10,186 nt of DNA from a bacterium (GCA_030616365.1 JAUWXM010000040.1:1-10186), one strand, 5' to 3'. Positions 1 to 6,643 are shown, counted from the stretch's first letter. The notes: generated by a model from the sequence alone, not told the origin. Numbers and translations are program-made.

Positions 1-191
1 TAACGGTTCTGGAGGCGATACATCTCTTCCAGATCCTTCTCCAACTTTCTATTCACTCTCTCTAAGGTCTTCATTCTCTTGTGGCCAAAGGAGAGGAGCT
101 GAAAGAAGATAAGAAGAAAAAGAAGACTTACTCCTCCGATACCGAGAAGCCTCTCCCTTTTGGCTAACCTTATCTTGGGTAGTTTAAACAT
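1..191 (-). CDS. gspM: GspM/PilO-like T2SS assembly protein (partial, N-terminal part)
   Basis: This gene is cut by the window edge; 63 codons are visible, starting MFKLPKIRLAKRERLL. The visible part has a short basic cytoplasmic N-terminus, one hydrophobic segment at about residues 15-34 (GIGGVSLLFLLIFFQLLSF), and then a charged, heptad-like stretch (KTLERVNRKLEKDLEEMYRL) that looks like a coiled coil. This is the layout of GspM and PilO, bitopic inner-membrane proteins that pair with GspL/PilN. The ATG overlaps the gspL stop codon by one base (TAATG), which implies translational coupling. The last two visible bases are TA, so the next codon is Tyr or a stop; continuation is expected. The call rests on position after gspL and topology, because GspM sequences are poorly conserved. 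Confidence 0.8.
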   Translation of the reverse strand, partial: MFKLPKIRLAKRERLLGIGGVSLLFLLIFFQLLSFGHKRMKTLERVNRKLEKDLEEMYRLQNR

Positions 192-1999
192 TATTCCTTC
201 CTGTGTTTCACAGTCATTCTGAACTCCACGCTTCTCCCTTCTCTATTCAGGCGAGCATCACTCACCTTAACTTCACTGAAATAGTCCGAGCCCTCCAGGG
301 CCTTCTTGAAACGATCGACGAGAGAGAAGTCGGGAACGGAAGTCCTTCCCCTTATCCTCGTCTCACCCCAGTCGATGGAGAGGTCCTCCATGGTTATTCC
401 CAAATCCTGGGGAGTGAGGGAGGAGAGCTCCCTGAGGATAGAGAGAGAAGAAAATTCTCTCGGTGAGAGGGCAAGGTCCTCTTCTCTCTTCTCTAAGCCA
501 TCTTTCATCTGGGTTAAGGGATGGACAATATTGGTAACTTCGGGAAAGGTCTTCTTGAAGACTAAGCGGATTTCCTCCTTTAACCTTTCACACCTTTTAT
601 TCCCAAGGTGAAGGTGGATATAGAAGTCCACTAGGCCTAAGAGAAGGATAGATATTAAAAGGATGGCCACGGGCTTAAGAAGAGGTCTGGCCTCCTCCAA
701 TCTCTTGATGAGGGGCTTCTCCTCCCGGATGAAGTCAAAGGCTATCCTAGTCCTGGCCCCTCCCCGCATGGCGATTCCCATGACCTGAGGGAGAAGGGAT
801 AAGGTCGTCTCCAAAGTGGCGCTATCCAGAGCATGAGAAATCTCTTTCAAAGAAGGAAGGAAGATCTCCTTTAGGCGAAAATAAAATGGTTTAGCAGGTG
901 GTAATTTAAAAAAGGGATTGAAGAGAGAGGTTTCTATACTGAGGTTCTTCTGGAAGTATTCAACTATTCCAGGTAGGCGGGCACTTCCTCCCGTCAATAG
1001 GATCCTTTCTATTTTCTTATCTGGATAGAAAGCTAAGAAGGATGAGAAGGTATACTCTATTTCTTTCTTAATCTCATCTAGAACAGGCTCTATCGCCTTT
1101 AACTTCTCCTCATCGAGCCCTTCCCTCTTTAACTTCTTAGCTTCTTTGAAGTTTACCTCAAATCTCTCTGCCAAAGCCTGGCTGACGTCATCCCCGGCCT
1201 TAGAGATGCTGCGACTAAAGAAGAGTTTCCCCTCACTTATAATATCGATTATCGTCTGACTTGCTCCAAGATTAATTAGGGCGACGGTCTCTTTCTCCTC
1301 TTTCAGAGCATAGATATTGAAGAGGCTGGTGCTATCTAAGTCTACAACCTCTGGTCTGAGCCCCGCCTTATCCAAAATCTTAAGACGTCTCTCAACTACT
1401 CTCTTATTGATGGCAAAGGCTAAGACCAGGGTCCTGTCTGGAAGACGATCGTCTATAATGTAGAAGTCAATAATCGCCTCTTCCAGAGAAAATGGGAGAT
1501 AGGGCTCCATTTCATACCTTATTACCTGGCGGATCCTCCTCGGACCCTTGAAGGGTAAGGAAAGCCTTTTAATTACAGAAGAGGAGGCGGGAAGAGAGGA
1601 AATTATCTTTTGTAAAGGAGCGGGGTGAATCTGGGAGAGGAGCTCGGCTATTGTCCGGGCAATAACTTCATCCCCTGCCTCGCCCTTTCCTTCCCTGGGA
1701 ATCTCCTTCTCCCAGAAATTAAGAAGTCTCACTCCTCTTCTTGTTTTCATCAATCGAGCGACCTTTATGCTGCTTGTCCCGATATCGAGGCCCAGGGCCT
1801 CTCTTCCTTTCAGGAATCTTTTTACCTTTACTTCCTTTGTCTTAGCCAAAACCTTTTTTGCCAAAGGCCTTGACCTATCTCGAATAAAATGAGATGCCTT
1901 CTGGAAGACAGGAAGAAAAAAGCCTTTTACGCGAAGAAGACAGCCCTTTCCCTTATTCAGGATGTTGCCTACTTTTTCTTGGAAATTTTTGAAGACCAT
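191..1999 (-). CDS. gspL: GspL: PilM-like actin-fold domain fused to a PilN-like membrane/periplasmic part
   Basis: The 602-residue protein links the cytoplasmic secretion ATPase to the inner-membrane platform. A basic N-terminal extension covers residues 1-66. Next comes a PilM-type actin-like ATPase fold: phosphate-1 motif LGLDIGTSSIKV (69-80), EMEPYLPFSLEEAIIDF (163-179), a second phosphate-binding-type segment LINLGASQTIIDI (241-253), and an adenosine-type motif LLTGGSARLPG (334-344). One membrane helix lies at about 441-461. A small periplasmic alpha/beta domain follows (about 510-600), ending in the PilN/GspL-like pattern VPDFSLVDRFKKALEGSDYF. It is longer than enterobacterial GspL (roughly 400 residues), because the actin fold is complete and the N-terminus is extended. 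The start is 9 nt after the gspK stop, with AAGGAA about 7 nt upstream. In type IV pili the same functions are split between PilM and PilN; the neighbours make this the T2SS version. Confidence 0.93.
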   Translation of the reverse strand: MVFKNFQEKVGNILNKGKGCLLRVKGFFLPVFQKASHFIRDRSRPLAKKVLAKTKEVKVKRFLKGREALGLDIGTSSIKVARLMKTRRGVRLLNFWEKEIPREGKGEAGDEVIARTIAELLSQIHPAPLQKIISSLPASSSVIKRLSLPFKGPRRIRQVIRYEMEPYLPFSLEEAIIDFYIIDDRLPDRTLVLAFAINKRVVERRLKILDKAGLRPEVVDLDSTSLFNIYALKEEKETVALINLGASQTIIDIISEGKLFFSRSISKAGDDVSQALAERFEVNFKEAKKLKREGLDEEKLKAIEPVLDEIKKEIEYTFSSFLAFYPDKKIERILLTGGSARLPGIVEYFQKNLSIETSLFNPFFKLPPAKPFYFRLKEIFLPSLKEISHALDSATLETTLSLLPQVMGIAMRGGARTRIAFDFIREEKPLIKRLEEARPLLKPVAILLISILLLGLVDFYIHLHLGNKRCERLKEEIRLVFKKTFPEVTNIVHPLTQMKDGLEKREEDLALSPREFSSLSILRELSSLTPQDLGITMEDLSIDWGETRIRGRTSVPDFSLVDRFKKALEGSDYFSEVKVSDARLNREGRSVEFRMTVKHRKE

Positions 2000-2008
2000 A
2001 AAGTTTCC

Positions 2009-2953
2009 TTACCCAATCCGCCAATACTGAATCTTGAGATTCTTACCTTGTCTCTGGAGGATAGTCTTTATTCTTCTTCTCGCCTCTCCTAAGGCCCCCT
2101 GAGAAGAGATAGAGAAGAAGTTGCTCTTTATGGTAATATGGAGACCAATCTCATTATAGAGTCTCTCGTCTATTCCGGGGATTTCTTTTAGGTCTGTAAT
2201 CTTCTTAAAGAGGTGCTCCTTGCGATATACTACAATCTCCTGAGCAAGACTTTCATCGATATCTGGATGGAGGGATTGAAGAACAATACTCGGAGCGGTA
2301 TTGATATTTATCTTGCCGTCTCCATAGACCGTAAGGTAGGAATCCAGAGCCTCCCTCTCCTTCTCTTTCCCATAGAAGACCTCATCATTGAAGCCCTTTA
2401 AAAGAAAGAGTTCATCCACCGTATCTAAAGGCCTATTTTTGCAAGGATAAGGTTTCTCCAATTCAGAATAATAATCATCCTCTGCCCCAAAATCTCTTTC
2501 TTCATCGTCTTTATCAAGCCAGTCGTAGACTACATCGACAAGCTCCCTATCGATCTCAAGGACCTCAAAGAGTCTTTCTAATACTGCTTTCTTCTTTTCA
2601 TCGATCTTTCCCCCTTTAACGAGAAGGGAGTTAATATTTATTTTACCACACTCGTCCTCAATTTGGAAAATGACTGCTCCTTCTTCCATAGCAACCAGTG
2701 GCTTGGCTAAGGCCCAATCCTCATCTAAGGAGTCATAACTTAAATCATCATCCCTTAAAAGAAGATAGGCGAAATTTACTCCGGATTTAGCTAGATAATA
2801 GGCCTTCAGGCTATCCCGATAATTCCCTGAGATCTCTGTTTCTACCCTCATAAGGTAATTGAACTCCAGAACCAAAACTGCCAGGATAGTAACAACTACC
2901 AGGGTGAGGACCAAGGCCATCCCCTTCTCCCTTTCTCCCTGTCTCCGTTTCAT
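2009..2953 (-). CDS. gspK: GspK minor pseudopilin (T2SS tip protein)
   Basis: The 314-residue protein is the large minor pseudopilin that sits at the tip of the pseudopilus with GspI and GspJ. The leader MKRRQGEREKG ends at a prepilin cleavage Gly (G11), followed by the hydrophobic helix MALVLTLVVVTILAVLVLEF. As usual for GspK, the mature protein lacks Glu at +5 (Leu here). The K family signature is clear: AYYLAKSGV (51-59), KININ (104-108), DWLDKDDEERDFGAEDDYY (144-162), KPYPCKNRPLDTVDEL (167-182) and a second GKININTAP (213-221), followed by a helix-hairpin-helix-like segment (EIPGIDERLYNEIG, 257-270). The start is 14 nt past the gspJ stop with only a weak ribosome site. Its first 31 nt are nearly identical to the start of gspJ. 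Confidence 0.95.
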   Translation of the reverse strand: MKRRQGEREKGMALVLTLVVVTILAVLVLEFNYLMRVETEISGNYRDSLKAYYLAKSGVNFAYLLLRDDDLSYDSLDEDWALAKPLVAMEEGAVIFQIEDECGKININSLLVKGGKIDEKKKAVLERLFEVLEIDRELVDVVYDWLDKDDEERDFGAEDDYYSELEKPYPCKNRPLDTVDELFLLKGFNDEVFYGKEKEREALDSYLTVYGDGKININTAPSIVLQSLHPDIDESLAQEIVVYRKEHLFKKITDLKEIPGIDERLYNEIGLHITIKSNFFSISSQGALGEARRRIKTILQRQGKNLKIQYWRIG

Positions 2954-2967
2954 AACCCACTCTCATT

Positions 2968-3642
2968 TCATTTTTTTATTATCTCACTCTTGCCTAAAGG
3001 GATAAAAGCCATCGTGGAAAATTCCTTGTCGGGGAATTTCAAAGTAATCTTAACCGCCTGGGGCAGTCCTTTTTCTTCTTTGCTATCCCACTCATCACGC
3101 CACTCCTCCCCATCATAGTATTTAAACTCTATACCCTCTAAGCCTTCCATCAGCTTCTCTTTCTCTCCTCCCTCAAGGATGTCATCATCTGGCGTCCTAT
3201 CCTCTCTGCGCCATAGAAAGAGGCTCTCTCTCCGAGCCAAGAGGCTCTCTGAGCCGGAGGCTCCCTCTTCAGCCGCTCCTGTAAAATAGCTGACCTCTAC
3301 CAGATCATACTCCTTGCTATTCTTGAATATTCTCTCATGAGAAGAGGAGATGAAGTCTACTTTCCCTTCCTCGCCCACAAATTTCAGATGCCCATCACTG
3401 GAAATAAAGGAAGAAGTGAGTTCGTCATTCATCCTGTTCAAAGTGAGCCTTATCATGGAGAAGGCCTCCATCTTCTCCCGGGTATAGTTCATGGTATCAA
3501 TACTTGAGGCATATGAACCATAGATAATGGTGAGGATAAGACTAACGATGGCCACGGCAATGAGAATCTCTATCAGGGTAAATCCTTTACTCACTTTCTC
3601 CGTTTCTCCCTTTTTCTGTTTCATTCTACTCATGTTTGGCAA
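2968..3642 (-). CDS. gspJ: GspJ minor pseudopilin
   Basis: The 224-residue type II secretion pseudopilin has a class III leader ending at G20, followed by FTLIEILIAVAIVSLILTII. It has the Glu at +5 needed for N-methylation and assembly. The C-terminal half is acidic and beta-rich, with LEGIEFKYYDGEEWRDEWDS and then LPQAVKITLKF, a pattern typical of GspJ. It overlaps gspI by 17 nt from the first ATG. Two later in-frame ATGs are possible: codon 4 (3633), which overlaps the gspI stop as ATGAGTAG, and codon 7 (3624), one base after that stop. Codon 7 gives a 14-residue leader, MKQKKGETEKVSKG, and is the start that matches the beginning of gspK. I cannot decide between them from ribosome sites. 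Confidence 0.93.
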   Translation of the reverse strand: MPNMSRMKQKKGETEKVSKGFTLIEILIAVAIVSLILTIIYGSYASSIDTMNYTREKMEAFSMIRLTLNRMNDELTSSFISSDGHLKFVGEEGKVDFISSSHERIFKNSKEYDLVEVSYFTGAAEEGASGSESLLARRESLFLWRREDRTPDDDILEGGEKEKLMEGLEGIEFKYYDGEEWRDEWDSKEEKGLPQAVKITLKFPDKEFSTMAFIPLGKSEIIKK

Positions 3643-4027
3643 GGTAGGTGACCACTTCCAGATTCTTCTCGTCCCAGGAGATGGTCAAGGTCACCTTCCT
3701 TAACTCCTCCATGGGAGTCTCAGCCACTATCTCTTTCCAGGTGAAACGGGGTCTCCAACCCAGAAGGGTCTCTGACCCGGAGGGATACTCCTCCCCAAAG
3801 TCTCCTTCTTTCTCTCCAATTTCAGGAAATCCCTCCATCTCTATTTCAGCCATCTTTTCCTGAGCAAATAAGGTAGCTAAAGAAAAGTCCTGGGACTCAT
3901 TGGCCATACTTACCCCCAGGCCATAGGAATGGAGGATAACTACTAAGGCAATAGCGATAATGGCTATGGCAATCATCACCTCAATCAGGGTAAAGCCGTT
4001 ATTCTTCTTCTTCCACATATCCTTCAT
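3626..4027 (-). CDS. gspI: GspI minor pseudopilin
   Basis: The 133-residue protein is close to the usual GspI size (about 120). The leader MKDMWKKKNNG is followed by FTLIEVMIAIAIIAIALVVIL, with Glu at +5. The mature part has family features: SLATLFAQEKMAEIE after the helix, then a short beta domain with WRPRFTWKEIVAETPMEELRKVTLTISW. GspI starts assembly of the tip complex with GspJ and GspK. The gene overlaps the 3' end of gspH by 29 nt and is overlapped by gspJ, so all three are probably translated in a coupled manner. A second in-frame ATG at 4018 has AAGGA too close to it to favour it clearly, so the longer start is kept. Confidence 0.93.
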   Translation of the reverse strand: MKDMWKKKNNGFTLIEVMIAIAIIAIALVVILHSYGLGVSMANESQDFSLATLFAQEKMAEIEMEGFPEIGEKEGDFGEEYPSGSETLLGWRPRFTWKEIVAETPMEELRKVTLTISWDEKNLEVVTYLAKHE

Positions 4028-4586
4028 AGACCGTAACCTGGCCCATGGTCCCCTTGACTAATAGGGTTTGGACCTCTTCCTTTTCATTCTGAAGATGGAT
4101 GATGGATTTTGTGACATAGCCTTTGGGGGAAAAGAGGGTAAGGGTCTGGCCACTATTTATCTTTCCCTCTGGAGTGATGATATCCAGGAATTTGATTCCT
4201 TCCGGAAGGGCCTCCCTCCTTCCCAAGACGGTCTTCAACTCCTCGAACTCTCCCTCTTCGTTCTCCTCCTCTATCCAGTATTCATTCTCATTTAAGTCAT
4301 AACAGAGACGCAAGCGTTTTCCTGTAGTTGCCGAGCGATCATGAAGATAACGGATGGTTCCCACTAAACGGCGAGCAGTGCTCTTCAGATAGCCTCTAGA
4401 GAAGAAAGCCTCCATCCTGGGAAAGGTAATGGTTAAGACCGCCGCCAAGACAACCAGAACGATGATTAGCTCAATCAGAGTAAAACCACAAGCCCCAAGC
4501 CTCAAGCCGCAAGCTTCTTTGTGACCTGTAGCCTGAAGCCTGTAGCCTTTACCTTTCCAGTGCCCAGCTCTGGATATCGGCATCAT
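3999..4586 (-). CDS. gspH: GspH minor pseudopilin with a repeat-encoded leader
   Basis: The prepilin motif FTLIELIIVLVVLAAVLTITF follows a Gly encoded at about 4487-4485, with Glu at +5. The mature part has ARRLVGTIRYLHDRSATTGKRLRLCYDLNENEY and, near the end, TLTLFSPKGYVT, both typical of GspH; GspH joins the core pseudopilin to the tip. The start is uncertain. The frame is open back to 4619, inside gspG. The ATG at 4586 has GGAG 6 nt upstream but gives an unusually long leader of about 34 residues, all after residue 11 being encoded by heptamer repeats. A TTG at 4505-4503 would give a normal 7-residue leader (MRLGACG) but has only a poor ribosome site. The gene overlaps gspI at its 3' end. 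Confidence 0.9.
   Translation of the reverse strand: MMPISRAGHWKGKGYRLQATGHKEACGLRLGACGFTLIELIIVLVVLAAVLTITFPRMEAFFSRGYLKSTARRLVGTIRYLHDRSATTGKRLRLCYDLNENEYWIEEENEEGEFEELKTVLGRREALPEGIKFLDIITPEGKINSGQTLTLFSPKGYVTKSIIHLQNEKEEVQTLLVKGTMGQVTVYEGYVEEEE
4486..4548 (-). repeat. Degenerate 7-bp tandem repeats at the gspG/gspH junction
   Basis: On the minus strand, immediately after the gspG stop codon, the sequence reads as heptamers: GGCTACA, GGCTTCA, GGCTACA, GG. After a 9-nt spacer come AGCTTGC, GGCTTGA, GGCTTGG, GGCTTGT, GG. The array ends in the GG of the GGT codon for the GspH cleavage-site glycine. It therefore fills the gap between the conserved parts of the two genes and encodes the GspH leader (KGYRLQATG...CGLRLGACG). 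Confidence 0.85.
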
Positions 4587-4995
4587 TCCCTTCTCCACCT
4601 TCCACTCCATCTGCACCATAGGAGACGATATCGTACTCCTTATTATGCACCCCAGGTGAGATGTAGATATAGGGGGTTTCCCAGGGATCCAGGGGAATCT
4701 TCTTAGCTTCTAAGTAGCCCCCTTCCTTCCAGTTCTTCGGTATTTTCCCGGTAGTGGGCTTCTCAACTAATGCTTTTAGACCCTGCTCTGTAGAGGGATA
4801 GAAACCGTTATCCAGTTTAAAGAGTTTCAAGGCCCCTTCGAAGTTCTTAATCTGGACGATGGCTGTGGTTTTCTCAGCCTTTTCCAACCTGTCCATGATT
4901 CTAGGGGTCACAATGGTAGCCAATAGAGCCAGGATGACGATGACGATCATCAATTCAATAAGAGTGAAACCCGCCTCTTTTCTTCTCTTCATCAT
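4549..4995 (-). CDS. gspG: GspG major pseudopilin
   Basis: The 148-residue protein is the usual GspG length. The leader MMKRRKEAG is cut before FTLIELMIVIVILALLATIVTP, with Glu at +5. The core family signatures are present: NFEGALKLFKLDNGFYPSTEQGL, a P-L-DPWETPY segment (IPLDPWETPYIYISPG), and the C-terminal calcium-binding loop SYGADGVEGGEGNDADIQSW. GspG polymerises into the pseudopilus shaft that pushes substrates through the secretin; calcium stabilises the subunit. The start is well supported: AAGGAGG lies 5 nt before the ATG, the strongest ribosome site in the operon, in keeping with the high expression expected of a major pilin. An immediately following ATG (4992) is an equivalent start. 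The gene lies 21 nt after gspF. Confidence 0.97.
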   Translation of the reverse strand: MMKRRKEAGFTLIELMIVIVILALLATIVTPRIMDRLEKAEKTTAIVQIKNFEGALKLFKLDNGFYPSTEQGLKALVEKPTTGKIPKNWKEGGYLEAKKIPLDPWETPYIYISPGVHNKEYDIVSYGADGVEGGEGNDADIQSWALER

Positions 4996-5016
4996 AAAAC
5001 CCTCCTTCTTCCGCTC

Positions 5017-6228
5017 TTAACGGATGGCTTGGCTCATCTGGAAAATGGGTAATAAAATAGCCAGAACGATGAAACCAACTACAAGTCCCATTAAGAGTAT
5101 GAGAATGGGTTCTAAGAGAGCAGTCAGGGTGCTGACCGTGGCCTCCACTTCACTATCATAGGTATCTGCTGCCTTATAGAGCAAGTCCTCTAAATTCCCG
5201 CTCTTCTCTCCAGCGGCGATCATCCTTATCACAATGGAAGGGAAGACCTTGCTTCTGGTCAGGGGAGCGGCCAGGCTCTCTCCCCTTCTTACGCTCTCTC
5301 CCGCCTCTCCAATGGCCTCAGCAATTACCCGATTGCCCACAATATTTTTAACAATCTCTAAGGAACTCAAGAGGGGAACCCCGCCGGCCAGAAGAGTGGC
5401 TAAGGTTCGGGAGAACCTGACCAGGGCAATCCTCTGGCTCAGAGGTCCCAAGAGAGGAACTCTCAGCCTCAAGCGATCATAGACCATCCTTCCTCTCTCT
5501 GCCTTGATATACCCCTTCACCCCAAAAATAAGAGCAATGACCATTAGTAGGAAAAGCCACCAGTACCCTTTAAAGAAGTTGCCCAAAGCGATGAGAAGAA
5601 TGGTAGGCCAGGGGAGGGAGGCCTGGAAAGTGGTGAAGAGGCTGGTTACCCGAGGAATGACGAAGGTGAAGAGAAAGGATAAAACCAGAATGCCGATGGC
5701 CACAATGAAGAGGGGATAGGCTAGAGCAGCCCTTATTCTATTTTCTAAGTGTAGTCGCTTCTCATGGTAATCCGCTAATCTTTCCAGAACAAGTTCTAAT
5801 GCTCCAGCACTCTCACCAGCTCCAACCATATTGACATAGAGGCCAGAGAAGATCTTAGGATGCTGGCTGAGAGCACTAGAGAAGGTGGAACCTGACTTCA
5901 CCCTTTCGCGAACATCGACCAAGGCCTTCTTTAGAGTCTGATTCTCTAACTGTTCACTTACCCCAGAGAGGGCTTCGGTGAGGGGAAGGCCAGCAACTAA
6001 TAAGGTGGCCAGCTGACGGGTGAGAAGGGCTATGTCTCTTACTCTTACCTTCTTAAGGATTTTTGTCTCACCCGAAGGAATAGGAGAAGGGGTAGACTCC
6101 TTCAGGGAGATTAGATGAACTCCTTCCTGACGAAGCTTAGCCCGGGCTTCGGAAGGACTATCGGCATCGATGATTCCTTTCTTCTTCCTTCCTGATTCAT
6201 CGAGTGCTTGATACTCAAAGACTGCCAT
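5017..6228 (-). CDS. gspF: GspF inner-membrane platform protein
   Basis: From the ATG at 6228 the product is 403 residues, MAVFEYQALDESGRKKKG..., the standard GspF start and length. It has two T2SF domains, the first with RQLATLLVAGLPLTEAL and GAGESAG (136-142) and the second with RFSRTLATLLAGGVPLLSSL and AAGEKSG (338-344). Membrane helices lie at about 171-193, 220-237 and 372-395. GspF is the polytopic core on which the ATPase acts to add pseudopilin subunits. The frame stays open upstream to 6297, but those 23 codons (MLTGYWLLRA...) come from repeats and are not family-like. The ATG at 6228 has GGAG about 5 nt upstream. A near-copy of the start region lies 25 nt upstream out of frame. It is the first gene of the gsp run; gspE is not next to it. 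Confidence 0.96.
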   Translation of the reverse strand: MAVFEYQALDESGRKKKGIIDADSPSEARAKLRQEGVHLISLKESTPSPIPSGETKILKKVRVRDIALLTRQLATLLVAGLPLTEALSGVSEQLENQTLKKALVDVRERVKSGSTFSSALSQHPKIFSGLYVNMVGAGESAGALELVLERLADYHEKRLHLENRIRAALAYPLFIVAIGILVLSFLFTFVIPRVTSLFTTFQASLPWPTILLIALGNFFKGYWWLFLLMVIALIFGVKGYIKAERGRMVYDRLRLRVPLLGPLSQRIALVRFSRTLATLLAGGVPLLSSLEIVKNIVGNRVIAEAIGEAGESVRRGESLAAPLTRSKVFPSIVIRMIAAGEKSGNLEDLLYKAADTYDSEVEATVSTLTALLEPILILLMGLVVGFIVLAILLPIFQMSQAIR

Positions 6229-6253
6229 TTTCGCTCCGCTCAAATTCTGCCAT
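6215..6253 (-). other. Possible 12-codon upstream ORF overlapping the gspF start
   Basis: An ATG at 6253 with GAGG 5 nt upstream opens a 12-codon ORF, MAEFERSENGSL, ending at a TGA 11 nt inside gspF. Its first 17 nt match the real gspF start at 15 positions (ATGGCAG, then TTTGAG), but it is offset by 25 nt and so out of frame. It may be a decoy or coupled leader, or merely a repeat copy. No expression evidence can be drawn from the sequence. Confidence 0.35.
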
Positions 6254-6274
6254 CTCTCCCTCGCTATCGCTCGG

Positions 6275-6474
6275 AGTAACCAGTAACCAGTTAACAATTT
6301 GTAAAAGTTATTCGGTTACGGTTAGGGTTAAGATGCCCGTTTCGTCTGACGGTTACGTGAATCGTTTTTTTGACCTAACCGACTGACGCTAAACGATACG
6401 GGTTTCGTTACCCTAACCCATTAACGTAACCAATTTTTAAAATACGGGCTTCGTTACCGTAACCTTTTGACATA
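6275..6474. repeat. GGTTAC/GTAACC-rich degenerate repeat region upstream of gspF
   Basis: About 200 bp are dense in GGTTAC, GTAACC, GGTTAG and CCTAACC words on both strands. Next to gspF they read on the minus strand as heptamers GTTAACT, GGTTACT, GGTTACT. There is a direct repeat at 6396-6418 and 6442-6464 (21 of 23 identical, core TTCGTTACC). A 7-bp inverted pair (ATCGTTT at 6361 and AAACGAT at 6391) is also visible. The region lies in the inferred 5' untranslated leader of the gsp operon. No gene is evident. Confidence 0.75.
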
Positions 6475-6510
6475 ACCTGTAAACTTTTATTCTACTATTC
6501 ACTGTTAGTA

Positions 6511-6539
6511 AGTATATCATACTCCCTTTAAAAAAGCAA
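6511..6539 (-). promoter_or_regulatory. Sigma70-type promoter for the gsp operon
   Basis: On the minus strand, TTGCTT (6539-6534) and TATACT (6516-6511) are separated by exactly 17 bp. The -10 box is preceded by TG at the extended position (TGATATACT). Transcription would start near 6504 and give a leader of roughly 275 nt before gspF that contains the GGTTAC repeats. It is the best promoter match seen in the window and lies just after the tandem terminator structures of the preceding gene. Confidence 0.7.
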
Positions 6540-6540
6540 A

Positions 6541-6608
6541 CCCCGTTGGAGATAGGAAACGCTTCTCAAAAGCGTTTCCGTAGTTCTCTCATCTCATCTC
6601 CAACGGGG
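6541..6608. repeat. 68-bp double-hairpin element with CAAA flanks (MITE-like)
   Basis: Perfect 13-bp terminal inverted repeats, CCCCGTTGGAGAT (6541-6553) and ATCTCCAACGGGG (6596-6608), enclose an inner perfect 10-bp stem, GGAAACGCTT/AAGCGTTTCC (6555-6564 and 6570-6579, 5-nt loop). CAAA directly flanks both ends (6537-6540 and 6609-6612), as a 4-bp target duplication would. On the minus strand the outer hairpin is followed by TTTGCTTTTTT, so it could also act as a second terminator. The -35 box of the gsp promoter begins 1 bp beyond it. Confidence 0.7.
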
Positions 6609-6615
6609 CAAAAAG

Positions 6616-6643
6616 AAAGCCCCAGATTTTACTCTGGGGCTTT
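6616..6643 (-). terminator. Rho-independent terminator of the HEAT gene at 6659-7501
   Basis: There is an 11-bp perfect stem, AAAGCCCCAGA paired with TCTGGGGCTTT, a 6-nt loop, and CTTTTTG directly after it on the minus strand. It lies 15 nt beyond the stop codon. The same hairpin family occurs at 7670-7697 and 9767-9794. Confidence 0.85.

Noticed and set aside
6229..6297. N-terminal extension of GspF (MLTGYWLLRA...)
   Set aside because: It is encoded by GGTTACT heptamers and does not resemble GspF; the ATG at 6228 has a ribosome site and gives the family-standard N-terminus.
6275..6474. CRISPR array
   Set aside because: The repeated words are short, degenerate, on both strands and irregularly spaced; there are no spacers of constant length and no cas genes.
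6541..6608. Integron attC site
   Set aside because: The outer arms read GTTGGAG...CTCCAAC, which is the opposite order to the attC pattern RYYYAAC...GTTRRRY, and the seventh base does not fit. No integrase or cassette array is present.
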